Shown piece by piece: positions 12,677 through 23,105 of a DNA stretch of 64,000 nucleotides. The notes under the pieces were generated by a model, which saw only the letters and a list, made by a program, of their open reading frames with translations, had not been told where the DNA came from and did not search any database. Made by a program: the position numbers and the translations under genes. The DNA comes from Prillingera fragicola. Lineage: Eukaryota; Basidiomycota; Tremellomycetes; Trichosporonales; Trichosporonaceae. Positions within the stretch are counted from its first letter, which is position 1. The number at the start of each line of letters is the position of its first letter. The stretch is from positions 496,001 to 560,000 of the forward strand of contig BEDY01000007.1 of assembly GCA_002335605.1 (NCBI GenBank), in the 5' to 3' direction.

Positions 12677-14135
12677 CTACCACTCGCGCACAGTACCGTC
12701 AGGACCACGGAAGAGGGGGTTGATCCACGGGTCAATCTCGGCAGCCGCCTTGGCCTCTGAACGGATCAGCTCCTCGTTGAGCTCGATACCAAGACCAGGG
12801 GCCGTGAGGAGGTCGATGGCGCCATTGTTGACAGTGAACACCTCGGGGTTGAGCATGTAGGTGAACAAGTCGAAGCCGTCCGTGTTGTAGTGCATCTTCC
12901 AGGACATTTCGCAAACGACAAAGTTGGGCGTGCTGAAGCCAATCTGGAGGCTGGCGGCAAAGGCCAGCGGGCCAAGAGGGCAGTGGGGGGCGACGCCGAC
13001 GTCGTAGGCTTCGGCCATGGTTGCAATCTTCTTGGTCTCCGAGATGCCACCCGAGTGCGCAATGTCGGGCTGGATAATGTCGATGCAGCCGGCCTCGAGG
13101 TAGGGGCGAACGTCGAGGCGGGTAAAGAGACGCTCTCCGAGCTGGCTGTCAGTGACGGGGCAGTGTGGTGGGCATTGCAAGACATACAGCAATAGGAATG
13201 GTGGTCTGGTTATACAAGTCCTTGAGCTCGTTGACGTGGCCGGGAAGCAAGGGCTCCTCGATGAAGAGGGGGCGGTGGGGCTGGAGGGCAGCAGCGAGCT
13301 GCTTGGCCATGGCCTTGTGGACACGGCCGTGGAAGTCGAGGCCAGCATCGAGGCCAATGCTCTTGATCTCGGCAAGACGCTTGACAGTCTCGTCCAGAGC
13401 ATGGGGCGAGTCAAGCCACCCGATCGACTCGGTAGCGTTCATCTTCACCCGGGTAAAGCCCTGCGCCTTGCGCGCCTTGGCCTGCTCGAGCACGTCCGAG
13501 GGACGGTCGCCGCCGACCCAGCCGTAGACGTCGCACTTCTCGCGGACGGCGCCACCGAGGAGCTGCCAAACGGGAACGCCAAGGAGCTTGCCCTTGATGT
13601 CCCAGAGGGCAATGTCGACGCTGTCGGTTAGTTCCGGCTGGTTGTGAGATGCTAGACTTACCCAGACATGGCCGACATGAGGACCTCACCGCCGCGGTAG
13701 AAGCGGTGGCGCAACAAGTAGGTGTAGATGTCCTCAATGTTCATCGCATCCCAGCCAATAAGACTGTACATCAGCGCTGCCTTTCAGTCTCACGTTCAGT
13801 ACTCACCGACGCGCAATGTCCTTCAACGATCCCTGGACAGCCTCGGTGTGACCCTCAAGGGTGCCCTCTCCCCAACCGACAACACCACCCTCAGTCTCGA
13901 CGCGCACAAACAGCCAGCGGGGACGGACATAAAAGTCCTCAATGCTCTTGATGCGCGTCGAGCCCGGGATCGAGGCCGAGGGATGCGGGTTGATGGCGAG
14001 GGGACGCTGGATTCCGGGCTTGTACTTCATCGCCAGCTCGGAGGGGGGTAGGTACTCTGCCTTGCGGGATGCCGAGGTTGTGGTGGGGTTGGTCATCGTT
14101 GCTTGTTGTGCGGGGGAGGAGGATGGGTCTGACAT
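12677..14135 (-). CDS. D-galactonate dehydratase-like protein (enolase superfamily)
   Basis: Four exons: 13807-14135, 13662-13763, 13188-13620 and 12677-13141. The introns are 43, 41 and 46 nt. The 442-residue product closely resembles DgoD-type dehydratases, which convert D-galactonate to 2-keto-3-deoxy-galactonate. Visible hallmarks are VVGWGE near residue 90, RGGEVLMSAMSG-VDIALWDIKGK, LDFHGR (Asp239 and His241), FIEEP (Glu265/266), GERLF (Glu291), the HSGGI segment and APHCPLGP (His341, the expected general base). These match the Mg2+ ligands and the catalytic His pair of the mandelate racemase/galactonate dehydratase family. An N-terminal extension of about 50 residues makes it longer than bacterial DgoD (about 380 aa). 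No targeting signal is obvious. It is divergent from the GH1 gene, so the two share a 924-bp promoter. Substrate specificity within the family (D- or L-galactonate or a related sugar acid) is inferred, not proven. Confidence 0.92.
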
Positions 14136-15059
14136 TGTCGCGTAGAGTGTGCTGCCTAAGTACTCAAGCTGCAGCCCACTTGGTGTCTTTGAAAGGTAGT
14201 GGATCCAGTGGAGATGGTAGACCGGACCGGACTGCCCGGAAGCCGCGAGATGCCGTTCCGTGCCGGAGATATGCGAAGGCTTGTATGGTGGTCATCTCCG
14301 TCTCGTGAGCATGGAATTATAAGCACCACACGCGTCGCTGTCGGGTCACAAGCCCGAACGGAGTAGCTTGGTAGCGTGGACTACGTTTCGCCTGCGTGTT
14401 TTGAAGCTGCTCCGTCGGTGGGAAGCGGGCTACACGGGCTCTTGGGTGGAAGCATCGCACAATTCCGGCCGAGTCTTCAACTCCGTCGTGAAGCGGGTTG
14501 AAGCGCGCAAGCCAAGAGATCCCAAGTATAAAGAATGAGCTTTTTCCTAGCTAGCCAAAGCCGGAATCTTCAAAGAGGCGGGGTTGTAAAAGAGATTCAC
14601 AAATGTGCGCAACAGTCTCACCCACAATCCAGTACGCTCAATGAACGACCCGCTCACGTGTCGCTGAACACGCCTCGGCAGCAAGAATGGCCCATTGTCT
14701 ATCTTCTGATTCCGTATCTACTGCGCCACGGGGACTGGGACTACATAGAGTCCATGAGCAGCAGCATGCAAGCACCGAGCTGCTCCCTTATACACCCCGG
14801 CGCAGTCGAAGAAGTCTCAGCCAAGCCTTCGGCGGCGGGAGTATATTCGGCCCGATTCTCCCCCATGCGATACTGTGCGGCTCAATAACGCGGGCCATAG
14901 TCGGGCAATAACAATCTCACCCCAGCACGCAGCAGCTACTTGTCATCCTCCCATATCGTCCTGTACATAAAAAGAACATTGACAGAACCTCGCCCCAGCA
15001 CGACATTGTCACCACATACACTCTTTGAACCTTTTTATTAAACTCGAAACGACACAGCA
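14136..15059. promoter_or_regulatory. Shared divergent promoter of the DgoD-like and GH1 genes
   Basis: This is 924 nt with no convincing gene. It drives the dehydratase leftward and the beta-glycosidase rightward. CGG/CCG half-sites are dense: tandem ACCGGACCGGA near 14220, CCGGAAGCCG near 14237, TTCCGGCCGAG near 14464 and GCCGGAATC near 14560. Zn2Cys6 activators often bind such half-sites. TATA-like tracts occur near 14524 (TATAAAG) and 14967 (CATAAAAAG, about 95 nt before the GH1 ATG). Site function is inference only. Confidence 0.45.
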
Positions 15060-17165
15060 ATGGCTCTGAGGAACGACTTTCTGTGGGGGTTTGCTACCGC
15101 TTCGGCCCAGATTGAGGGTGGAGGCGAGGAGCAGGAGAAGGCCAGTGGAAGGGGTCGCTCGGTGAGTCTTCTTGAGCTGGGGGAGGTTGTGGTCAGAATG
15201 GAGCTGTTGCTGGATAGCAGCAGAGGCGCGCTGTCCGGTGCCATGGTCTGGTGGACGTTGGCGCGTGCTCGGCGGATACGTGCTCGGAGGATACCACGGC
15301 ACCAGCTCCACCTGTCCGTTTCCTGGACCTGCCGCACCCATACGCGACGAACGCATGCTGACGTTCCAGATCTGGGACTACTTTTGCGAGCAGCCTGGCA
15401 AGGTGCGCGACGGCGCTCACACCTACCGCACTTGCAACTTCCTCGGCAACTGGAAGGAGGACCTCGCTCGTGAGTACTGTGTGCCGGGATCCGCCCGAGC
15501 GCTGGGGAAGCAGCGCGGAGCGTTCTCGGAGTTGCGTGCTTTACTGCCATGTACGACGCTGAGCTAACTCTTCAGTCATGGCCGAGCTCGGCGTCAAGTC
15601 GTACCGCTTCTCTATTGCATGGACGCGTCTCATTCCCGACGGTGGCAAGGACGACCCCGTCAACGAGGAGGGCCTCAAGTTCTACTCGGACGTGATTGAC
15701 GAGTGTCTGCGCCTTAACATTGTCCCCTTTGTCGTGAGTACTGCAGAGATTCGGCGTAGTGCGCACAAGCACCGTGAGGCCCGGTGTTGCCCTTCAACGA
15801 GCTGGAGAGAGTCATGGAGAAAGTTGCAGACTCTTCAACATGATAAATGAGGACACGACACGTGCCACTCAAGTTGAAAGAGATCTGCAACGCCATGGCG
15901 CCACCGCCACTCATTGGGCCCTCGGCGCATTTCTCGTACAATCTTTCGGCTCAGTTTGCTAACAGCACAGACTCTCTACCAGTACGTATGCTGTCTCCGG
16001 AACGAGGTCTGTCGGCACTGTACTCGACGCCCGCTTGCGGGTCGTTCGGAACAGTCCGCCTTCCGCCATGTCCGATGTTCACGGCTGCACTGCTCGGCCC
16101 GAACATCTACTGCCACACGATACACATGCTGACATTCACAGCTGGGACCTCCCCCTCGCTCTGTACAAGCGCTACGGCGGCTGGCTGAACAAGGAGCGCA
16201 TCGTCCCCGACTTTGTGCGCTACGCACGCCTCTGTTTCGAAACCTATGGCGACAGGGTGCAGCACTGGCTCACTCTGAACGAGCCATGGGTCGTCGCGTG
16301 CCTCGGCCACAATGCCGGCGCATTCGCCCCCGGCCACGTCTCCAACTATGAGCCATGGGTTGTCGGCCACAACCTGCTCGTGGCGCACGCCCACGCTGCC
16401 AGGCTGTACCACGACGAGTTTGCCGCCAAGGTTAATGGCCAGATTGGCATCACGCTCAACGGCGACTGGGTGGTCCCCTTTGACGACAAGCCCGAGAACG
16501 TCAAGGCTGCCCAGGACAAGATGGACGCTGCCGTCGGATGGTTTGCCGACCCAGTCTACCTCGGCAAGTACCCGGACAGCCTCAAGGAGATGCTCCAGGA
16601 GCGCCTGCCCGAGTTTACGCCCGAGGAGCTCGACCTGCTCAAGGGCTCGTCCGACTTCTACGGCATGAACTTTTACACTACCAACACTATCAAGGCTGGC
16701 GCCGACGACGAGTGCAACGGCAACGCCCAGCTGCTGTTCACCAAGCCCGACGGCTCGGTCATTGGCCCCGAGAGCGACCTCGGCTGGCTCCGTGACGTCC
16801 CCTGGGGCTTCCGCGCACACCTCAACTACCTGTGGAAGCGCTACAACAAGCCCATCTACGTGACCGAGAACGGCTACGCGGTCAAGGGCGAGTCGGACCT
16901 GTCCCCCGAAGAGGCCATCAAGGACACGGACCGCGTCAACTTTTTCAACGGATACCTCGCCGCCCTCAAGGCTGCCGTCGTCGAGGACGGCGTCGACATT
17001 CGGTCATACTTTGCCTGGTCGTTCTGTGACAACTTTGAGTGGGCTTCCGGGCTCGGTCCCCGTTTCGGGTGTGTGCGTGTCGACTATGACACGTTTGAGC
17101 GTACCCCCAAAGAGTCGGCCTATGCCGTGTCCAACTTTTTCGCAAAGGAGGTCGCAAAGGAGTAG
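15060..17165 (+). CDS. GH1 family beta-glycosidase (beta-glucosidase/galactosidase), intracellular
   Basis: Five exons reconstruct a full GH1 enzyme of 464 aa: 15060-15161, 15370-15469, 15576-15733, an 11-nt microexon at 15971-15981, and 16142-17165. The protein begins with the GH1 start FLWGFATASAQIEG. It then has SYRFSIAWTRLIP, the microexon-encoded TLYH of TLYHWDLP, the acid/base Glu171 in TLNEPW, the nucleophile Glu366 in YVTENGY, and the SYFAWSFCDNFEWASG aglycone/glycone region. No signal peptide is visible, so a cytosolic enzyme hydrolysing imported beta-glucosides or beta-galactosides is expected. The introns are 208, 106, 237 and 160 nt, several times longer than the 35-60 nt norm of this window. 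Skipping the microexon would frameshift the protein before the catalytic residues. The divergent dehydratase neighbour suggests coordinated sugar catabolism. Exact substrate is unknown. Confidence 0.92.
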
Positions 17166-18157
17166 CCTTTGTCGTGGTTTCGGTCTAGGTCCAAGAAGGG
17201 GAAGCAGCAATAGTTGGTTTGTACAATATGCACCATTAGGGTTGTTACGCAGTCGCAGAGATGCTCCACTAATTCACTGAAATGACAGGCTTTGGCGTCA
17301 GCATAGCGTCGCCAGTACGCTGAACAGGCCGCCAAGACGTGACATGTCGCGCCGACGAGACAACACCGAAAATGCCCCGGCGTCATCGCTCAGCCGCAAG
17401 CACAGTGATGAACCATGCACGGATAATCAGTCCCTGGCTCCAGGATACCTCCAGACGACCCCGCATGCCGGTCCCCGCACCCTCGAGCTGCCGCAAGCCG
17501 GTGCGCGGCGCATTTGTCTACAGCGCCTGATTCTCGCTCGGTCTTTTGACCGTGGGCCGTGTTGGGAAATGGGCCGATTCGGGTGCCGGGTCGGTCGTCG
17601 GCGCCGATGCCCAGATGGGCGGTGGGCGGTGGAGGTGGGATGGTGCGAGCGTGTGCGCCGATGCCGAGGTGCACGATGATGTGGACCTGTGGTGGATAGA
17701 GGGAATGGGCCGGGTGCTGGTGAGTGGCTTTGGAGGATGGAACCAAACAAGCGTGTGAGCACCAGCCGGGGAGCCTTCTCGGTCGGCGTCGAAGCTTGCT
17801 CTCCCGAGCTTGAGGTCACATCCTCCAAGTTCTACAAAATCCCCACTCCGCCCTCGACAATGTAGAGTGTCTCCAGAGTTTCGTTGGGTTGGAGCATGCG
17901 AACTAATCGCACTATCCCGAATTGGCTCAGCAAGCCGCTATTGTCAACTATGTACTAGTATCTTTCTGTGCGGCGCAGCTCAATTGACGCAGACGCACGC
18001 CTAGCTGGAGGGGGAGGTGAAATCTAAACCCAACCTCGCACATGTCTCAACATGCGGCACTTCGAGGCTGGCACATGGGACGTATATACGTGAAACGTTA
18101 CAGGGGTTCATACAGTAACTAGCAAAATGGAAGAGCTGAGGCCAGACCCTAGACCTG
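17166..18157. other. Large convergent intergenic region
   Basis: This is 992 nt between the 3' ends of the GH1 gene and the kinase-like gene. That is long for a convergent gap here. A plus-strand frame at 17344-17679 and a minus-strand frame at 17427-17828 are open, but they are Arg/Pro-rich, overlap each other and show no recognisable motif. No gene is called. The segment from about 17800 to 18120 is relatively AT-rich. Confidence 0.4.
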
Positions 18158-20433
18158 TCAGGCTGCCGGCTGATCGAGGCCGCACTGCTCCAGTTCAGGT
18201 GCAACGTTCTTCTGGTAGCTTGACGTTACGGAATGCTGGGCAGCATCCAGGACGTACATATCGGCCAGTCGCAGAATTGGAACAATGGGGGCGCCAAGAA
18301 TGTATCGAACGGCGCAAATTTCATTGAGCAACATACCCTCGCGCGACTCCTCAGAGACACTGGAAACGTCCTCACTGTGGCTAAAGTCGATGATGGTAAT
18401 TGGGGTATCTGCGAGAGGCTCCGTGGTCGGCAAAGAGGCGGGCACACACCAGTGCACTGCCTTTGGGTCGCCGTGAAAGATGCCGCGGGAGTGAATGGCA
18501 GCGTACGAGTCGAGGATGCGTTGCCTTGGACCATTAGCGTCAAGCTATCAGGAGGTTTAGACTCACTTTACGACAGAAGGCAGCAGGGCTGCGGCGTCAT
18601 CATTTGGCGCGACCCGTCGCCCAGCATGAGAAGTCAGAACCGCCCAGTATTGCTCCCCGTTCTTGATGCCAGCCCATACACCCAGCAGATTTGGAGCGCA
18701 TGACAACCCCGCTAGGCGATCGAGGGCGACAATTTCCATGGCGACGTGCTTGCGATATGCAATTTCAAGCATGTCGCTGTAATTGCCGTTGTTAACTCGG
18801 TTGTAATAAGCTCGGTCCAAGAACTTGTCGATGCATGTAACTTTGAGAATTCCAGCAGGATATGGGTGGCTGCATGATGTCGGCGGCACTGATGGAGCCG
18901 ATGATGGCACGTCCGTCGCTGTTTTGCCCCCGGTTGAAGCTGTCGTGAAAGCGTTCCACACACCTCCTTGCCCGACCCGGTCGATCACTCGCAAGACAAC
19001 CGATCCTGCAGAGTCTGATGGAATGGTCGCGTTCGATATTTTAATAGAAGGAGCCACGTGATTGGTGAACAAATCCAAGCTCAGAGGGCCCCAGAAGAGC
19101 AAGTCCTGGAGATGTCTGGTGAAGATGGCTCCGTTATGAGCGACACCGTAAGTTTCGTCGGCGCTGTCACTCCTCAGCAGCATTGGGGAAGCACCAATTT
19201 GGGAGAGATCGATTATCGCTGAACGGCCAGCGGTCTGATGGCAAGTGTCAGCCGGTAAGAGCCGCGAACGTACCTCAGGTGAGCTGCTCGGGCTGCTCCA
19301 GCTCTCCGTCCCAGGCGGGGTGCGATTGCCGGCCAGAAAAATGTCGCAGTGATCAGCTGCTGACAAAGAAGAAGCGCTTTGTGTCGAAGGCATGCCAAGT
19401 TGACGAGATGGCGCGGCTGACGTAGGGCAAGAAGTGCCACCAACTGACGAGAAAGAGGCGTTTGAGGCGTCATTGTGGGTGCTGGCTCGAGCAGCACTCT
19501 TCGGTTGAGATTCTGGAGAGTCTGGTTTTGGAGGGAGGAGCATTTCAAGAGGTAAAATGGCAAGGGCGAGGAAGAGGGTGTAAAAATTGGAACACAGTAC
19601 CTCTTGCGTGACTGAACCATTGCGCCAAATAATGTCGGAGAGCGCAATCGACGTCGGCCGCAGATTGAAGATGACGGCGACTTCGGGAGTGAGCAGAATG
19701 TCCCAGGCAATTGGGGATTCGGTAAATTGCAGTGCAATCTGATAGTCAGCCACATGCTGACGATCCTGACACCTACTTGGTTTAACACCTTGAGAGCCGG
19801 CACGTAAGGTCGATGCCCGAAAGTGGCCAGCATCCCCTCCTTCAACTGGTACAAACCAGAAGGCTTGAGCTCCACAGCATCCTCTTTGACCAAATCAATG
19901 ATAGTTGCCACGGCGGCCTCAGACACAGTGTTACTCGGCTTGACTTCGATACCAAGTAGACGCCTCGACTTGATCAAAACATTGGGACGCTCTCGAAGAT
20001 CTAGGTCGGGCTGTCCGGCTTGTCTAGGGCCCACTGCTCCGTAACTGCGGGTCATAACCCCCTTGTTGCGCCTTGTATTCATCCAGATGGTCTCGTTTAC
20101 GGCTGCGAAAAGGCTGGATTCAAAGATACTCTGGAGCCGGAGCTCAGACTCGACTTCGACAATATACGCGGCCCGTTTGGCATATTCGATCTTTGAGCCT
20201 ACGAGGTCAGAGGGGGAGATTGTCCAAGATGGATACTCAAGCAGATAGTTGCGCAGAAAGGAATCCAGAGTCGCTACCAGGCTGGCGTCGTGAGTGAATG
20301 TCTTTGGGAGTGCCGAGCTGAGCAGTCGAGGTCCGGAAGTAGTTGTTGGGTCCTGTTCTTCGGCAGTGCAATGGATGGAAGGAAAGCCTAGGCCGGAGAG
20401 AGCTCTAATGAGCTCCTGGCTAAGAGCAGTCAT
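18158..20433 (-). CDS. Divergent protein-kinase-like protein (FunK1/atypical kinase type)
   Basis: Exons: 19777-20433, 19274-19738, 18567-19234 and 18158-18524 (about 718 aa). The introns are 38, 39 and 42 nt; the 39-nt one is stop-free and in frame. The N-terminal about 230 residues are an accessory region with GIEVKPSN and PYVPALKVLNQ segments; a low-complexity linker follows. The C-terminal third carries degenerate kinase signatures in order: a Gly-rich loop (DRVGQGGVW), a lysine strand (AGILKV), a catalytic-loop equivalent IFHGDPKAVHW (HGD instead of HRD) and IIDFSHSE (DFS instead of DFG). Fungal kinase expansions with HGD-type loops are known in basidiomycetes. Assignment to that broad group is a family-level inference, and activity is uncertain. 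Base composition is visibly less GC-rich than in flanking housekeeping genes, consistent with fast-evolving accessory status. The 79-nt region after VTQE could hold another intron. Confidence 0.65.
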
Positions 20434-21619
20434 GGTGTATGGTACGATAGGAATACCGAGGTGTGGAAGTCACTGCGTGCGAGGGTGGCGGTTGACGAAG
20501 ATGGACAAACACCGGTTGATGGTAGTGCCAAAGAGCCGTACGGACACACGTCATTCTCTGCAATGAGTACGAGCCCACCAGCAGCTGCATCGCGACTGTC
20601 ACCCATGTACATGACCAACATTTCACCAGAGTCATGCAGCTCAGCTACGTGTCAGTAGGACGCACAGATCTTAGATTTGGGTTCTTGCCGTCGAAAGGCG
20701 TTTGGCGCTCGAGTGTCGGTGGCCAGCGTGGGCGGCTGTTGTTGACTGTGCTGGCAGCGTCTGCAAGAGCAGCAGAATCACTCTACCTCAGTGAGCTCGG
20801 TGCAAGCAATAGCGACAAATCTCCCTCATTAAAACAGTTGGCATGACATTAAGAAAACAGCCTGAAGTCCCCGAAGGTGGGCAACATGTACGTACAAGGC
20901 GCATGGCTATTCTCTCCCCGCTTCCAAGGCAGCATCCCCACCTGCGGCGTCGACGTGCACGACAGAGCGGACACTGTGTCCTCGTCAACACAAGCGCAGT
21001 CTGGTTTCCTGAAACTCCTCCCCAAACCCACACTCCCCTGGAGGGGATGCAGGAGGAATTGCGAGTGTTGCATGGTTCAAAGTGGACACTAGTGTGGCAA
21101 ATCTCACACAACCCCTCCACCACTGGTGCGACCCAGGTCTTGTCTCTCAGCAGCAGCAGCAACTACAACGTATCTGACAATGTGCTCATGCAAAGGACGT
21201 TTAAGCCATCCCCGCATGTTTCCCAATTGTCCTCTAGTGCAGCCTGGTCTGTGCGGCGGCGGTGTAACAACACATGTGTCGGTTTACACAGGCGTGGGTG
21301 AGTAGAATATATGTATGTCTCTTTCTCTCTTCCCTTTCCTCCCCATTCCCAATCCTTCCTTCCCACTCACCTCCTCCCTTCTCTCTCTATCCACCACCTT
21401 TTTTGGCCAGTTCCCAAGCGCCCGTCCCCCACACTCATTTACGATTTAAACCTCCCTTGCTTCGTGTTCGCTGCGCGACACCCCTGCAACCGACATTCTC
21501 CCAACCGACCCACACCCGACAACACCACCTCCCACCCAGCATAACCAACAATCACCACCCTCCCAGCCAGTGGCCAAGCACTTGCACACCCTCAACACCT
21601 CTAGTCAACAGCTATCGAC
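20434..21619. other. Long divergent intergenic region upstream of the first micro-Cys gene
   Basis: This is 1,186 nt between the ATG of the kinase-like gene (-) and the first tiny Cys-rich gene (+). The last 300 nt (about 21310-21619) are strongly pyrimidine-rich (CT tracts), as is usual for basidiomycete promoters or 5' leaders. A short frame at 20877-21092 ends in a Cys cluster but lacks the NRGG motif and is not called. Nothing else was recognised. Confidence 0.4.
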
Positions 21620-21855
21620 ATGCCGGTCCGTCCGTGCACCGGTGACGTTCATGGCGTAAACCGCGGTGGTACGTGCTGCCTCCTCCCTCCCTAGCCCACG
21701 GACCAGGCGGCGTCTCTGCCAGTTCCCCACCTTCTCCGCACCACCTTTACCTCTCTGCAATCCCTAACACCCTCACAGGCAACTGCGTCCCAATCCGCAC
21801 CCAGGGTGGCGGTGTCATCTGCGGCTGGTGCGCAAAGGTTCTCTTCACATGGTAA
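21620..21855 (+). CDS. Tiny Cys-rich protein, copy A (41 aa), putative new family
   Basis: Two exons, 21620-21668 and 21779-21855, flank a 110-nt phase-1 intron (GTACGT donor, CTAAC branch, CACAG acceptor). The 41-residue product has Cys at 6, 19, 31 and 34 (C-x12-C-x11-C-x2-C), NRGG at 14-17, IR at 22-23, and Trp as the last residue. It aligns without gaps to the second copy at 23106: all four Cys, NRGG, Gly8, Gly12, Ile-Arg and Gly27 match, and the intron interrupts the same Gly codon in both. The cysteine pattern suggests a small metal-binding knuckle or a disulphide peptide. There is no signal peptide, no membrane segment and no CAAX box. The terminal TGG-TAA also reads TG|GTAACC, a possible donor; joining it to 21936-22089 (acceptor GACAG) would give 91 aa. 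No known family was recognised. Confidence 0.6.
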
Positions 21856-23105
21856 CCCGCGTCGCGCGGCCGTGTCCTTCTCCGAGACACCCTCATGACC
21901 CCACCTCTACGTCTTATCTCCCCATGACTCGACAGCCCTCCCGCACCGAGGAGGGGTCCACCAGCGCCGGGGGACATGTGGGTGGCGTTTTTGTCGTGGG
22001 CTCGCGGCGCCTGTGGCGTCAAAGCTGCTCTGGCTGCAGGTGGTTTGTGGTTTCATGGGCCCGTGTGCTGGTATGCCGGGCTTTTGTAGGGCTTCGTCGC
22101 TGGCGATGTAGCTTTTTCTGGGACTGTTTGCGCACACGCTGCTGGACTGGGAGCAAGGTGCAGAGCTGTGGTGCAGTTCAGTTGGTGACTGATGGGTGGC
22201 GAATTCGGGTTATTGTTTGTATTTTTCTTCGTCGGCAGCCAGCCTCTCGTGAGCTGTAACATTCTTATCGTCTCCATGCACTCAAGAAATGCATGCATCA
22301 AAGAGCACATTTAAGAAATTCTACACAAAGAATCGCCCCTTTCCTCGCTCACATCGCCGTCAATGACAATCAACACTGTGGGCGGTTGGAGATGTGCTCA
22401 GCCAGCACGGGCACTTTGGGTTCTCCTGCCACTCCAACTCAAATGTGACAGAAGTAAATCAAACGCTCTCCGAGCTCCGAGCAGAAACGGTGCCCTGTGT
22501 AGGGCCTTCCCCAAGTGCACAAGCTGCCGGCACGCACCCCGACACGACGCCAGCGAGCACGCATGCCGGGTATCCAAGCGTTTCCCGGACCGACCACTCG
22601 GGCCTCTTCCGCACAGTGTGCCGTCTACAGCGTGCGTGTCAGTGCACCCTCTCAGTGTGCCGAGCACCAAAACGGCACCCTTAAACCTCCTAAGCGTATG
22701 CACCACCACACAGCACACACGGAGCACAGACCCAAGGCACCCCGCTCTATACCACACGCGTCGACGGCGTCCGGTCACCTCTGGGCGGCGGCGAGCGCAC
22801 CGGGGTAGATACGTCATAGACGTCTGCAGCAGCAGCGTGCCCCGCTCGCCCCTCGCCTGGGGTGTGTGCACGGACGAGTGTTGACAACGACCAACCCCCG
22901 GCACATCCCAGGTGTGCCTCCCTCGGTTTTGCGCTTTGTGCGTTTGCTCGACTTTGGTCCATGTCCTTGTTATTGTTGTTCTCTACTCCTCACTCTACTC
23001 GTGCTCGATATTGCTATAACTCCAACCCTGGCCACTCCACGCCAGCTCCACCCCGCCCACCAACCCCAGCCCACCCAGCGCCACGCCCGCAGACTTGACC
23101 TCAGC
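21856..23105. other. Intergenic spacer between the two micro-Cys genes
   Basis: This is 1,250 nt. If copy A has a third exon, it would occupy 21936-22089. A 173-codon open frame at 22363-22884 is Cys/His/Pro/Arg-rich but has no motif and overlaps an open antisense frame, so it is not called. The last 150 nt before 23106 are pyrimidine- and T-rich and may be the promoter or leader of copy B. Confidence 0.4.

Noticed and set aside
17344..17828. Overlapping open frames in the GH1/kinase-like convergent gap
   Set aside because: Arg/Pro-rich, on both strands at once, with no motif or convincing splice structure.
20886..21092. A short frame ending in a CRRNCECC cluster upstream of copy A
   Set aside because: No NRGG motif, no matching intron and no protein-like N-terminus.
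22025..22060. A third copy of the micro-Cys CxxC-x6-W motif (CSGC...W) in one frame
   Set aside because: The upstream NRGG, Ile-Arg and other Cys are missing, and a different frame here would be copy A's possible third exon. Treated as chance.
22363..22884. A 173-codon plus-strand frame rich in Cys, His, Pro and Arg between the micro-Cys genes
   Set aside because: It lacks the NRGG/CxxC pattern and overlaps an equally long open antisense frame. Its composition is what GC-rich non-coding DNA gives.
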